A stretch of DNA of 64,000 nt from Kitasatospora sp. NBC_00240 (GTDB lineage: Bacteria > Actinomycetota > Actinomycetes > Streptomycetales > Streptomycetaceae): the NCBI RefSeq assembly GCF_026342405.1, contig NZ_JAPEMU010000001.1, forward strand, positions 8,432,001 through 8,496,000, in the 5' to 3' direction. Position numbers and translations under genes: made by a program. Numbering within the stretch: the first letter of the stretch is position 1; each line of letters starts with the position of its first letter. The notes under the pieces are model-generated. The model was not told the origin of the DNA and searched no databases. It saw nothing but the letters and a program-made list of their open reading frames with translations. Shown here piece after piece: positions 43,614 to 52,435 of the stretch.

Positions 43614-44546
43614 CTACCCGAGCCGGTCCGCCGGCAGGCCCGCGGCCGTCAACAGGTGCCGGGCCACCACCTCGGCGCCGTCCTCCCCGATCAGCAGGGT
43701 GTAGTGGTTGGTGCCGGGCACCAACTCGGCCGGCACCCGCTCGCGGTCGAGCCCGGCGGCCTTCAGGCGCTGCTCGTCGTACAGGCCCTGCGGCTCGTCC
43801 AGCAGACCCCGCTCGGCCCACAACAGGCGCGCCGGGAGCGGAATCCGATGCACGGCGGCGAGCACCTCCGGGGCGAACAGGCCGACCCCGTCCACCCGGA
43901 CGGCGTCGATCAGGCAGGAGGAGCGCAGCTCGGGCTCCTCGCCCACCAGGTCCCGCAGGACGTAGGCCTCCACCGAGGGCGACCAGCTCCCGGCGAATGC
44001 CGGGTGGGCCTGCCAGAACGCCCGGTAGGCGTCCCGGTCGGGGAAGGTCATGGACAGCCGCCGCATGGCCGGCCCGATGACGGCGGTGATCAGTTCGTCC
44101 GGGGTGAGCCCGGTCGGGGCGGGGAACCCCACGCCGCCGTCCACCAGCAGCACCGAGGCGAAGCGCGCCGGGTGCCGGACGGCGGTCAGGGCGGCCACGA
44201 AGGCCCCCATCGAGTGGCCGGTGAGGACGGAGTCGCGCAGGTCCAGCGCCTCGGCGAGGGCCGCGACGTCCTCGGCGTGCGCGGGGATCCCGTACGGGCC
44301 GGGCAGGGTGGCGCTGGCGGCCCGGCCGCGCAGGTCGGGAGCGACGAGGGCGACCCGGCCGGCCAGCAGTGCGGCGACCCTTCCCCAGGACAGCGCGTTC
44401 GCGGTGATGCCGTGCACCGCGAGCACCACCGGGGCGTCGGGGGCGGCGGCCGGCCAGCGCAGCACGGCCAGCCGGCCGCCGGCGACGGGCACCGTCAGTT
44501 CCTCCGGCGTGCCCGTCGCGTCGCCAGCGGGCGTCTGGTAGGTCAA
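43614..44546 (-). CDS. Alpha/beta-fold hydrolase at the end of the Liv operon
   Basis: 310 residues. HG oxyanion loop VLAVHGITANALSWG, nucleophile elbow LTGHSMGAFVAALTA, and a C-terminal catalytic His in VPGTNHYTLLIGED. No signal peptide, so it acts in the cytoplasm. I prefer the TTG at 44546 with GAGGAG 6 bp upstream; a GTG at 44588 overlapping the permease stop (GTGA) is also credible. As last gene of the ABC operon it may hydrolyse the imported ester or amide. Confidence 0.88.
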   Translation of the reverse strand: MTYQTPAGDATGTPEELTVPVAGGRLAVLRWPAAAPDAPVVLAVHGITANALSWGRVAALLAGRVALVAPDLRGRAASATLPGPYGIPAHAEDVAALAEALDLRDSVLTGHSMGAFVAALTAVRHPARFASVLLVDGGVGFPAPTGLTPDELITAVIGPAMRRLSMTFPDRDAYRAFWQAHPAFAGSWSPSVEAYVLRDLVGEEPELRSSCLIDAVRVDGVGLFAPEVLAAVHRIPLPARLLWAERGLLDEPQGLYDEQRLKAAGLDRERVPAELVPGTNHYTLLIGEDGAEVVARHLLTAAGLPADRLG

Positions 44547-44584
44547 GGTGTTCTCCTCAGGTCGGCCGGCCGCCCCACCTCGGG

Positions 44585-45694
44585 TCACCGGGGCAGTCGG
44601 CGGGAACGTTCCCGGGCGGCCCGCAGCCGGCCGGGCAGGCGCACCACGCCGCCCGGCAGCAGGTAGACCACCAGCACGAACAGTGTGCCGAGCAGGAACA
44701 GCGGTTGCGAGAGCGGCACGCGCAGGACGGCGGGCAGGCCGGCCACCGCGCCGGAGCCGGCCAGGTCGCCCAGGCGGTGGTCGGCCCAGGTGTAGAGGAC
44801 GCCGCCGACCAGCGGCCCCCAGCGTGTCCCGGAGCCGCCGAGGACGACCATCACCAGCAGCGAGAGGGTGAAGTCGGAGGTGGTGGTCTGCGGGGTGGCG
44901 CCGCCGGTGAGCAGCAGGTAGACGATGCCGCCGAGCGCGGCCAGGGTGCCGGCCAGCACGAAGGCCACCAGCTTGAAGCCGTACGGGCGCAGGCCCAGCA
45001 CCTCGACCCGGCGTTCGTTCTCCCGGATGCCCTCCCAGACCCGCCCGGTGGGGGAGTTGACGGCTCGGTGCACCACGGCCAGGGTCAGCACCAGGTAGGC
45101 CAGGGCGATCCAGTACAGATTGGCGGTGTGCTCGATCCCCACCAGCGCGCTCGGGAGTTGGTCGGCCGGGGCGGCCCGGCCCTCCTCACCGCCGGTGAAG
45201 CCGCCGGGGTCGCGCTCGACCAGGATCGAGCCGGCCTGGGCGAACGCCAGCGTCACCATGGAGAATCCGATGCCGTTCATCCGCAGGCTGACCGAGCCCA
45301 GCAGCGCCGCCATCGCCACCCCGGCCAGCAGCCCGAGCAGTGCGGACGGCAGGAACGGCAGGCCGGCCTGCAGCATCACGGTGTTGGTCGCGTAGGTGCC
45401 GGTGGCGAAGTACAGGGCGTGGCCGAAGGAGAGCAGTCCGGTGCGGCCGAGCAGCAGGTCGTAGCCGGTGGCGAGGGCGCCGAACAGCAGGCACAGGGCG
45501 ATCAGTTGGAGGCTGCCCGGGCTACCGAGCGGGCCGTCCAGCAGGCCGGGCAGCGGCAGCGAGCTCCAGGGCGCGGTGAGCAGGGCGAGCAGCAGGGCGG
45601 CGGGCCACCAGCGGGCCAGCCGGCGCAGCCGGTCGGCCGGCGGTGCGGCGGGCGGGGCGCCCGCCTGGGTCTGCTCGGGCGTGGCGGTGGTCAT
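44585..45694 (-). CDS. livM: Branched-chain amino-acid-type ABC transporter permease LivM
   Basis: 369 residues with about nine to ten helices and the LivM signatures GYDLLLGRTGLLSFGHALYF and GIRENERRVEVLGLRPYGFK. It pairs with LivH to form the membrane channel. The start overlaps the livH stop (ATGA). Confidence 0.93.
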   Translation of the reverse strand: MTTATPEQTQAGAPPAAPPADRLRRLARWWPAALLLALLTAPWSSLPLPGLLDGPLGSPGSLQLIALCLLFGALATGYDLLLGRTGLLSFGHALYFATGTYATNTVMLQAGLPFLPSALLGLLAGVAMAALLGSVSLRMNGIGFSMVTLAFAQAGSILVERDPGGFTGGEEGRAAPADQLPSALVGIEHTANLYWIALAYLVLTLAVVHRAVNSPTGRVWEGIRENERRVEVLGLRPYGFKLVAFVLAGTLAALGGIVYLLLTGGATPQTTTSDFTLSLLVMVVLGGSGTRWGPLVGGVLYTWADHRLGDLAGSGAVAGLPAVLRVPLSQPLFLLGTLFVLVVYLLPGGVVRLPGRLRAARERSRRLPR

Positions 45695-46578
45695 GCGAGT
45701 CTCCCGGTGAGTCCGCTCGGCCGGACGAGCAGCAGGGCGGCGAGCAGGACGACGACGGCGAGGTCGCCGAGCCCGGCGGTGGTGTAGTAGTTGGCGAACT
45801 GCTGGACGAGCCCGACGGCGACGGAGGCGAGGGCGGCGCCGCCGACCGAGCCCATGCCGCCCATCACCACGACCACGAAGGCGAAGATGAGCAGCGAGGT
45901 GCCCTGGCCGGGGTCGACGGAGCCGAAGTAGAGGCCGCCGAGCGCCCCGCCGAGGGCGGCGGCCGCGCCGCCGATGGCGAAGACCAGGGTGAAGGCCTTG
46001 CGGACGTCGATGCCGAGCGCGGTGACCATGGCGCGGTCCTCGACGCCGGCCCGGACCACGAGCCCGTGCCGGGTGCGCCCGAGGAAGAGCTTGAGCACGG
46101 CCAGCACGGCGAGGGCGGCGGCGATCAGCACCAGCCGGTTGACCGGCACCTGGGCGCCGAGCAGGCCGAAGGTGCCGGTGAGCGCGGCCGGACCGGGGAA
46201 GGGGCGGGCGTCGGCCCCCCAGATCGCGGAGAGCAGCGCGGGCACGGCGAGGCCGACCCCGACGGTGGCGAGCACCTGCTCGCGCGGGCGTTCGTACAGC
46301 GGGCGGATGACGGCGAGTTCGAGCAGGACGGCGGCGAGGGTGCCGGCCGCGGTCCCGAAGGCGACCGCCAGTACGAAGCCGAGGCCGCCGGGGCCGGCGC
46401 CCGGCAGGTGCCCGGAGGCGGCCCACCAGGTGCCGTACGCGCCGACGCTCAGCAGGGCGCCGTGCGCGAAGTTCAGGACGTCCATCAGGCCGAAGATCAG
46501 CGACAGGCCGGAGGCGACCAGGAAGTACAGCGCTCCCAGTCCCAGCCCGGTGAGGGTGAGCAGGACGACGGTGGACAT
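45691..46578 (-). CDS. livH: Branched-chain amino-acid-type ABC transporter permease LivH
   Basis: 295 residues with eight helices. Family motifs: SLIFGLMDVLNFAHGALLSV and VRAGVEDRAMVTALGIDVRK (ATPase contact loop). Its ATG overlaps the livF stop by one base. The substrate of the system may be an amino acid, amide or short acid. Confidence 0.93.
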   Translation of the reverse strand: MSTVVLLTLTGLGLGALYFLVASGLSLIFGLMDVLNFAHGALLSVGAYGTWWAASGHLPGAGPGGLGFVLAVAFGTAAGTLAAVLLELAVIRPLYERPREQVLATVGVGLAVPALLSAIWGADARPFPGPAALTGTFGLLGAQVPVNRLVLIAAALAVLAVLKLFLGRTRHGLVVRAGVEDRAMVTALGIDVRKAFTLVFAIGGAAAALGGALGGLYFGSVDPGQGTSLLIFAFVVVVMGGMGSVGGAALASVAVGLVQQFANYYTTAGLGDLAVVVLLAALLLVRPSGLTGRLA

Positions 46579-47357
46579 CAGTGTTCCCTGTCGGTGTGGT
46601 GGCGGGCGGCCGGCGGCCGGCCGGCGGAGGCCTGGTCGGCGGCGCCCTGGTGGCGTCCGACGCCGAGCAGCCGGCGGGTGGCCTCGGCGTCGGTGAGCAG
46701 CTCGTCGGCGGGGCCGTGGTGCGCGGTGCGGCCGTCCGCCAGGACGACGCAGTGTTCAGCGAGCCGGCGCACCATGGCGAGGTTCTGCTCGACCAGCAGC
46801 ACGGGTACGGCCGAGGCCGCCCGCTCCAGCACCTGCGCGACCTCGGTGACGACCTTCGGGGCCAGGCCCTTGGTCGGCTCGTCGGCGATGATCAGGCGGT
46901 TGCCGTTGAGAAGGGTGCGGGAGATCGCGACCATCTGCTGCTGGCCGCCGGACAGCGTCCCGGCGAGCTGCCTGGCGCGCTGCCGCAGCTCCGGGAACAG
47001 CTCGTGCACCAGAGCGTAGGCGGGCTCGCCTGCGCCCGGCCGCTCCGCCAGCCGCAGGTTCTCGGCGACGCTGAGCCCGGCGAACACGCCCCGGTCCTCG
47101 GGGGCGTAGCCGATCCCGCGCCGGACCAGGGCGTGGGTGGCCAGCCGGACGGTCTCGGTGCCGTCGAACAGTACGCTGCCGGTCCGCGGGACCAGGCCGA
47201 GGATGCCGCGCACGGTGGTCGTCTTGCCGGCGCCGTTGCGGCCGAGCAGGGCGGTCACGCCGTGCGCCCGGACGTCCAGGTCGACGCCGTGCAGGATGTG
47301 CCGGCCGCCGATGACGACCCGTAGGTCCCTGACCCGCAGCAGGGCTTCGCCGTTCAC
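46578..47357 (-). CDS. livF: ABC transporter ATP-binding protein LivF
   Basis: 259 residues. Walker A LLGRNGAGKTTTVRGILG, signature TLSGGQQQMVAISRTL, Walker B RLIIADEPTKGLAP and the switch His after LLVEQN. The order KGFHM in this operon is standard for the family. The GTG start overlaps the livG stop (GTGA), with GGAGG upstream. Confidence 0.93.
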   Translation of the reverse strand: MNGEALLRVRDLRVVIGGRHILHGVDLDVRAHGVTALLGRNGAGKTTTVRGILGLVPRTGSVLFDGTETVRLATHALVRRGIGYAPEDRGVFAGLSVAENLRLAERPGAGEPAYALVHELFPELRQRARQLAGTLSGGQQQMVAISRTLLNGNRLIIADEPTKGLAPKVVTEVAQVLERAASAVPVLLVEQNLAMVRRLAEHCVVLADGRTAHHGPADELLTDAEATRRLLGVGRHQGAADQASAGRPPAARHHTDREH

Positions 47358-48166
47358 AGTTCCTCCCCGAGGTAGGCCTGCTGCACGGTCGCGTCGGCCA
47401 TCACGGCCTGCGGGGTGTCCAGGGCGAGCAGGGTGCCGTGGTGCATCACGGCGAGCCGGTCGGCCAGGCCCAGCAGGACGTCCATGTGGTGTTCGACCAT
47501 GAGTACGGTGCGGCCCTGTTCGCGGTGCAGCGAGCGGATCAGCTCGGTCAGCGCCGGGACCTCCTCGGCGCTCACCCCGGCCATCGGCTCGTCCAGCAGC
47601 ATCAGGCGGGGCTCGCCGACCAGCAGGACGGCCAGTTCGAGTTTGCGTTTCTCGCCGTGCGAGAGGTCCCGGGCCGGGGTCTCGGCGCGGTGCCCGAGAC
47701 CGGTGCGCTCCAGGGCGCTGCCGACCTGCCGGGTGTACGCGCCGGCCCGGCGCCAGATCCGGTACGAGCCGCCGCCGGCGGCCTGCGCGGCCAGCCGGAC
47801 GTGGTCGGCGACCGTCATGGCCGGCCACAGGCTGGAGGTCTGGAAGGTCCGGCCGAGGCCGAGTCGGGCCCGGGCGTGCGCGGCCTGCCCGGTGATGTCG
47901 GCGCCGTCCAGTTCGATGCTGCCGGCGGTGGCCGGGTTGAGGCCGCTGATCAGGTTGAAGAGGGAGGTCTTGCCGGCGCCGTTGGGGCCGATGAAGGCGA
48001 GGAACTCGCCCTCCTGGACGTCGAAGGAGACGTCCTCGACGATGGTGGCGCCGCCGACGCCCCAGCCGAGGCCGCGCAGCCGGAGCACCGGGGACGGGAG
48101 GGCGGCCGCCCGCCCGCTCCCGGCGCCCCCGGGGCCACCCCGTGGTGCGGTGTTCGGGGATCCCAT
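47354..48166 (-). CDS. livG: ABC transporter ATP-binding protein LivG
   Basis: 270 residues. Walker A FIGPNGAGKTSLFNLISGL, LivG-type RLGLGRTFQTSSLWPAMTVA, signature DLSHGEKRKLELAVLL and Walker B LMLLDEPMAGVSAEE. An unusual Gly/Pro-rich 25-residue N-terminus precedes the domain. It starts 3 bp after the binding-protein stop. Confidence 0.93.
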   Translation of the reverse strand: MGSPNTAPRGGPGGAGSGRAAALPSPVLRLRGLGWGVGGATIVEDVSFDVQEGEFLAFIGPNGAGKTSLFNLISGLNPATAGSIELDGADITGQAAHARARLGLGRTFQTSSLWPAMTVADHVRLAAQAAGGGSYRIWRRAGAYTRQVGSALERTGLGHRAETPARDLSHGEKRKLELAVLLVGEPRLMLLDEPMAGVSAEEVPALTELIRSLHREQGRTVLMVEHHMDVLLGLADRLAVMHHGTLLALDTPQAVMADATVQQAYLGEEL

Positions 48167-48169
48167 CGG

Positions 48170-49402
48170 TCAGCCCGCGATCGACTTGACCGTCGGCGCG
48201 GCCGCCGACATGGGCAGGGTGTGCAGCAACTCCGGCTTGGCGTCGGCTCCCTGGCCGTTCAGCCGGGCGGTGAACATCGGCTGGAGCAGCGCGTGGTCCT
48301 CCGCGCGGACCTGCTCGTCGCCCTTGGGGCCGGCGAACCGCCAGTCCTCCAGGGCCTTGACCATGGCGGCGGTGTCGGTGGCGCTGCCGGCCTCGACGGC
48401 GTGCACGATCAGCTGGGCGGCGGTGAAGCCGTCCGGGTTGAACAGGTCCGGCGTCCCGCCGGCCTTGGCGACCCCGTCCAGCATCGCCTTCTCGACCTCG
48501 TTGCCGCCGGCCGCGCCGGGGAAGTAGTGCGCCAGGAAGGAGATCTTCGCGGCGGCCGGCCCGAAGATCGGGTACGAGGCGGTTCCGGCCAGTCCGGTCA
48601 CCACCTTGCCGGCGTCCAGCACGCCCTGCTGGTCCAGCGCCGTCCACAGGGCCGGGGCGCTGGCGCCGGCCCAGGCCACGTAGACGAGGTCGGGGGAGCC
48701 GGCCTTGACCTGCTGCGCGAACGGCGTCAGGTCGGTGGCGCTGGGCGGCGCCAGCACCGAGGTCACCACGGCGCCCTGGCCCTCCAGGGCGGACTTCACG
48801 GCGGCGACGTTGGCCTGGCCGAACGCCGAGTTCTGCGAGAGGACGGTGACCTTCTTGTCCTTGGCGCCGAGCAGCAGCGTCCCGGCCGCGAGGATGTCCT
48901 GGTAGGACTGCCGCCCGGAGCGGAAGGTGTACTTGTTGATGCCGGTCAGGGCGTCGGTGGCGGCCGCGCCGCTGATGAACAGCAGGTGGTTCTGCGCGGC
49001 CAGCGGGGCCACCTGCAGGGCCACCCCGGAGTCGGTGCTGCCGGCCAGGATCTTGTAGCCCTTGCCCGCCAGGTCCTTGGCGGCGGCCACGGCCTTCGCC
49101 GGATCGCCGGCGTCGTCCTGCTCGGTCACCTCGATCGGGTGGCCGGCGACCTTGTTGGTGCCCTTGGTGGCGTAGGCCAGGCCGGCGGTGAAGCCGTCCA
49201 GGTACTGCTTGCCGTAGGCGGCCAGCGGACCGCTGCGCGAGTACACCAGGCCGACCTTGACGGGCGAGGAGTCCCCGGCGGCGGCCTTGTCGGAGCCGGC
49301 CGTGCCGGCGGCGGCGCACCCGGTGAGGACGGCGCCGGCGGTCAGCAGGGAAAGCGCCTGCAGGGGTCTGCTGCTGACGACGTGTGCGGTGCGCATGCGC
49401 AT
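48170..49402 (-). CDS. livK: Substrate-binding lipoprotein LivK-like
   Basis: 410 residues. A lipoprotein signal (LQALSLLTAGAVLTGCAAAG) places lipidation at C29. The mature part is a type-1 periplasmic-binding fold: KVGLVYSRSGPLAAYGKQYL, LAGSTDSGVALQVAPLAAQN and TVLSQNSAFGQANVAAVKSA. It captures the substrate outside the membrane and feeds LivHMGF. ATG 49402 follows GGGAG. Related binding proteins take branched-chain amino acids, urea, amides or aromatic acids, so specificity is open. Confidence 0.92.
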   Translation of the reverse strand: MRMRTAHVVSSRPLQALSLLTAGAVLTGCAAAGTAGSDKAAAGDSSPVKVGLVYSRSGPLAAYGKQYLDGFTAGLAYATKGTNKVAGHPIEVTEQDDAGDPAKAVAAAKDLAGKGYKILAGSTDSGVALQVAPLAAQNHLLFISGAAATDALTGINKYTFRSGRQSYQDILAAGTLLLGAKDKKVTVLSQNSAFGQANVAAVKSALEGQGAVVTSVLAPPSATDLTPFAQQVKAGSPDLVYVAWAGASAPALWTALDQQGVLDAGKVVTGLAGTASYPIFGPAAAKISFLAHYFPGAAGGNEVEKAMLDGVAKAGGTPDLFNPDGFTAAQLIVHAVEAGSATDTAAMVKALEDWRFAGPKGDEQVRAEDHALLQPMFTARLNGQGADAKPELLHTLPMSAAAPTVKSIAG

Positions 49403-49721
49403 GGTGGTCGGCTCCCGGGGAGTCTGTTGCCGTCCGCCGCCGCCCGGGGTGCGGGAGCGTCCGTGCGGACGCTCCCCGAGGGTCACGCTCCGGGTGGCGG
49501 CGGGGTCATGGTGGGTGGTTGGTGAGACCTTAGGAGCGGCGGCCGGGCCCGGACATGTGGGCGGCAGCAACACCTGGGCCGGGCGCCGTGTGGTGGGCGC
49601 ACATGGCCGAGCCGCGGGCGGTGCCGGAACAGTGAAAAGGGCCTCACCGCCCCGGCCTGCACGGATTCCCGCCGCCGGGGGAGGCAGCGAAGGCACGGCT
49701 CCCCGGACGGAAGGCAGGAAC
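49403..49721. other. Divergent promoter region between livK and scoA
   Basis: 319 bp with both promoters expected. Two loosely similar stretches, ACATGTGGGCG (49553-49563) and GGTGGGCGCACATGG (49581-49595), could be regulatory, but no clear palindrome or -35/-10 pair stands out. Confidence 0.35.
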
Positions 49722-50492
49722 ATGGACAAGGTGGTGACCTCGGCGCGCGCGGTGGCGGACATCCCCGACGGGGCGACGCTGGCCGTCGGAGGCTTCGGCC
49801 TCTGCGGCATCCCCTCGACGCTGATCGACGCGCTGGCCGAAGCCGGCCCGACCGGGCTGCGGGTGGTCTCCAACAACTGCGGCGTCGACGACTGGGGTCT
49901 GGGCCTGCTGCTCCGGGCCGGCCGGATCGCCCGGATGACCTCCTCCTACGTGGGGGAGAACAAGGAGTTCGCCCGCCAGTACCTGAGCGGCGAACTGGAG
50001 GTGGAGCTCACCCCGCAGGGCACGCTCGCCGAGCGGCTGCGCGCGGGCGGCTCGGGCATCCCGGCCTTCTTCACCCCGGCCGGCGTCGGCACCCAGGTCG
50101 AGGAGGGCGGCCTGCCCTGGCGCTACGCGGCCGACGGCTCGGTGGCGCTGGCCTCACCGCCCAAGGAGGTACGGGAGTTCGGCGGCCGCCGGTACCTGCT
50201 GGAGGAGGCCGTCACCGCCGACTTCGCCCTGGTGCGCGCGGCTGTCGCGGACCGCCACGGCAACTGCGTCTTCCACGCCGCCGCCCGCAACTTCAACCCG
50301 CTCTGCGCGATGGCCGGCCGGATCACCCTGGTGGAGGCCGAGCGGATCGTCGAGCCGGGCGAACTGCCCCCGGACGCCGTCCACCTGCCCGGTGTGTACG
50401 TCGACCGGGTGGTCCCCGCCGGCCCCGCCGAGAAGCGCGTCGAACGCCGTACCGTCCGATCCGCCGCCCGCGGCGCAGCCGAGGAGAACTGA
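49722..50492 (+). CDS. scoA: 3-oxoacid CoA-transferase subunit A
   Basis: 256 residues of the alpha subunit: ATLAVGGFGLCGIPSTLIDA (the GGFG CoA-binding loop), RMTSSYVGENKEFARQYLSG, LTPQGTLAERLRAGGSGIP, and EADFALV-like residues in VTADFALVRAAVADRHGNCV. With subunit B it swaps CoA between succinyl-CoA (or acetyl-CoA) and acetoacetate or a similar 3-oxoacid. The B gene starts 2 bp after its stop. Confidence 0.93.
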   Translation: MDKVVTSARAVADIPDGATLAVGGFGLCGIPSTLIDALAEAGPTGLRVVSNNCGVDDWGLGLLLRAGRIARMTSSYVGENKEFARQYLSGELEVELTPQGTLAERLRAGGSGIPAFFTPAGVGTQVEEGGLPWRYAADGSVALASPPKEVREFGGRRYLLEEAVTADFALVRAAVADRHGNCVFHAAARNFNPLCAMAGRITLVEAERIVEPGELPPDAVHLPGVYVDRVVPAGPAEKRVERRTVRSAARGAAEEN

Positions 50493-50494
50493 CC

Positions 50495-51148
50495 ATGCCG
50501 CTCGACCGCGACCAGCTCGCCGCTCGCGCCGCCCGGGAACTGCGGGACGGCCAGTACGTCAACCTGGGGATCGGCCTGCCGACCCTGATCCCCAACCACG
50601 TCCCGCCGGGGGTGCACGTCGTCCTGCACTCCGAGAACGGCATCCTCGGCGTGGGCCCCTACCCGTACGACGGCGAGGAGCACCCGGACCTGATCAACGC
50701 CGGCAAGGAGACCGTCACCACCGCCGACGGCGCCTCGTACTTCGACTCGGCGTTCTCCTTCGGCATGATCCGGGCCGGGCGGATCGACGTCTCGGTGCTC
50801 GGCGCGATGGAGGTCTCCGCCCTGGGCGACCTGGCCAACTGGATGATCCCCGGCAAGATGGTCAAGGGTATGGGCGGCGCGATGGACCTGGTGCACGGCG
50901 CCCGCCGCCTGATCGTGGTGATGGAGCACACCGCCCGCGACGGCTCACCCAAGATCGTCCGGGAGCTCACGCTGCCCGCCACCGGCCGCCGGGTGGTCGA
51001 CCGCATCGTCACCGACCTCGCCGTCGTCGACGTCACCCCGGACGGCCTGCGGCTGGTCGAGCTCGCCCCGGGCACCACCCTGGAGGAGGTCCGCGCGGCC
51101 ACCGGCGCGGACCTGGCGGTGGGCACCGACCTGGCCGTCGGCGTCTGA
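50495..51148 (+). CDS. scoB: 3-oxoacid CoA-transferase subunit B
   Basis: 217 residues of the beta subunit. The catalytic glutamate is in the SENG motif (VVLHSENGILGVGP), preceded by YVNLGIGLPTLIPNHVPPGV; GGAMDLVHGARRLIVVMEHT is also diagnostic. It forms the heteromer with scoA. The neighbouring divergent Liv operon may import the precursor acid, but the pathway is not shown by other genes here. Confidence 0.93.
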   Translation: MPLDRDQLAARAARELRDGQYVNLGIGLPTLIPNHVPPGVHVVLHSENGILGVGPYPYDGEEHPDLINAGKETVTTADGASYFDSAFSFGMIRAGRIDVSVLGAMEVSALGDLANWMIPGKMVKGMGGAMDLVHGARRLIVVMEHTARDGSPKIVRELTLPATGRRVVDRIVTDLAVVDVTPDGLRLVELAPGTTLEEVRAATGADLAVGTDLAVGV

Positions 51149-51310
51149 CCCCCGGTTCGGGCGGCTGGCCGCCGGCGATCGGCCCCGGCCCGCCGGGTGC
51201 CGCGCCGGCCTGCCGTGTGTCGCTGGGCCCGGACGCCCGGCCGGGCCGGGAGGATGACCGGGACCAGGGCCCGCGGGCCCGTCGGGGCGGGACGGACGGA
51301 GGCGGGCAGC

Positions 51311-52081
51311 GTGCCGGAGACCGGGAAAGCGGGCCCACCGGGTGGCGGCAGCGGTAGCGGCGGTGGACCGGAGGAGGACGGCGGGCACGCCGAGTCCCAT
51401 GGCGGAGCGCTCGGCCCCCGGTTGAACTGGCTGCGGGCCGCCGTCCTCGGCGCCAACGACGGGGTGGTCTCCACCGCCGGCCTGGTGATGGGCGTGGCCG
51501 GAGCCACCACCTCCGAGAGCGCGCTGCTCACCGCCGGCCTGGCCGGGATGCTGGCCGGCTCGCTCTCGATGGCGGTCGGCGAGTACGTGTCGGTCAGCAG
51601 CCAGCGCGACTCCGAACGGGCCGCGCTGCGCCAGGAGCAGCGCGAGCTCGCCGAGGACCCGGCGGCCGAACTCGCCGAACTCGCCGGCTTCTACGAGGCC
51701 AAGGGCCTGCCGGCCGGGCTGGCCCGCGAGGTCGCCGTCCGGCTCACCGAACAGGACCCGCTGGCCGCCCACGCCGAGGTCGAACTGAAGATCGACCCCG
51801 AGGAGCTGACCAGCGCCTGGCAGGCCGCCTGGGCCAGCTTCGTCTCCTTCACCGTCGGGGCGCTCTGCCCCCTGCTCGCCGTCCTGCTGCTGCCGGCCGC
51901 CGTGCGGGCGCCGGGCACGGCCGCCACGGTGCTCTGCGCGCTGCTGGTCACCGGCCTGCTGAGCGCCCGCCTGGGAGGGGCGCCGCCCCGGCGGGCCGTC
52001 CTGCGCAACGTGCTCGGCGGCGGGCTGGCGATGGCGGTCACCTACGGCCTGGGCGTCGCTCTGGACGCGGCGGGGGTGTGA
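51311..52081 (+). CDS. VIT1/CCC1-family divalent metal transporter
   Basis: 256 residues. The CCC1/VIT signatures are LRAAVLGANDGVVSTAGLVM and SLSMAVGEYVSVSSQRDSE; five helices are visible, two before and three after a cytoplasmic metal-binding helical region (ELAELAGFYEAKGLPAGLAR). The family moves Fe2+ or Mn2+ out of the cytoplasm. I chose GTG 51311 with GGAGG 8 bp upstream; an ATG at 51254 would add a Gly-rich leader. Confidence 0.9.
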   Translation: MPETGKAGPPGGGSGSGGGPEEDGGHAESHGGALGPRLNWLRAAVLGANDGVVSTAGLVMGVAGATTSESALLTAGLAGMLAGSLSMAVGEYVSVSSQRDSERAALRQEQRELAEDPAAELAELAGFYEAKGLPAGLAREVAVRLTEQDPLAAHAEVELKIDPEELTSAWQAAWASFVSFTVGALCPLLAVLLLPAAVRAPGTAATVLCALLVTGLLSARLGGAPPRRAVLRNVLGGGLAMAVTYGLGVALDAAGV

Positions 52082-52131
52082 GGCGGCGCGGGGTACGGGC
52101 GCCGGCGATCCTCCTCGGCAGCCGGCTCGCC

Positions 52132-52149
52132 CGCCGGGACGTCCCGGCG
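52132..52149. terminator. Perfect 18-bp palindrome between convergent genes
   Basis: CGCCGGGACGTCCCGGCG lies between the VIT-type stop (52081) and the small membrane gene stop (52186). It is symmetric without a loop. It may act as a bidirectional terminator or as a protein site. Confidence 0.45.
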
Positions 52150-52185
52150 TCGACGGCATCGCGTCCGGGCAGCTCCGCGCTGCCC

Positions 52186-52419
52186 TCAGTCGTGGAACTG
52201 CGGAATGATCAGATACAGCCCGTAGAGCACGGCGGCGCCGCAGGCCAGGAAGCACAACGAGGCCCCCGCCAGGGCGGCGACCGAAGTCCGGCCGGTGCTC
52301 CTGGCCGCCTGGTGGCTCAGCATCGCCCGCACCCCCAGGGTGAACACCACGGCCACCGCGACGGTGGTGCCGATGCTGACGGCGGTGACCTCGCCCAGGG
52401 CGCTCCAGTCCAGTGCCAC
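52186..52419 (-). CDS. Small membrane protein paired with PiT
   Basis: 77 residues with two helices (about 11-32, TAVSIGTTVAVAVVFTLGVR, and 48-71, LAGASLCFLACGAAVLYGLY). It starts 16 bp after the phosphate transporter and has the length and position of small proteins seen after pit genes in Streptomyces. An accessory role is inferred from this. Confidence 0.75.
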   Translation of the reverse strand: MALDWSALGEVTAVSIGTTVAVAVVFTLGVRAMLSHQAARSTGRTSVAALAGASLCFLACGAAVLYGLYLIIPQFHD

Positions 52420-52435
52420 GGCGGCCTCCTCCCTC

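Noticed and set aside
46578..49319. Apparent 913-codon fusion of binding protein, LivG and LivF
   Set aside because: Only its C-terminal 259 codons read as LivF; the rest is the wrong frame of LivK and LivG, which are separate ORFs.
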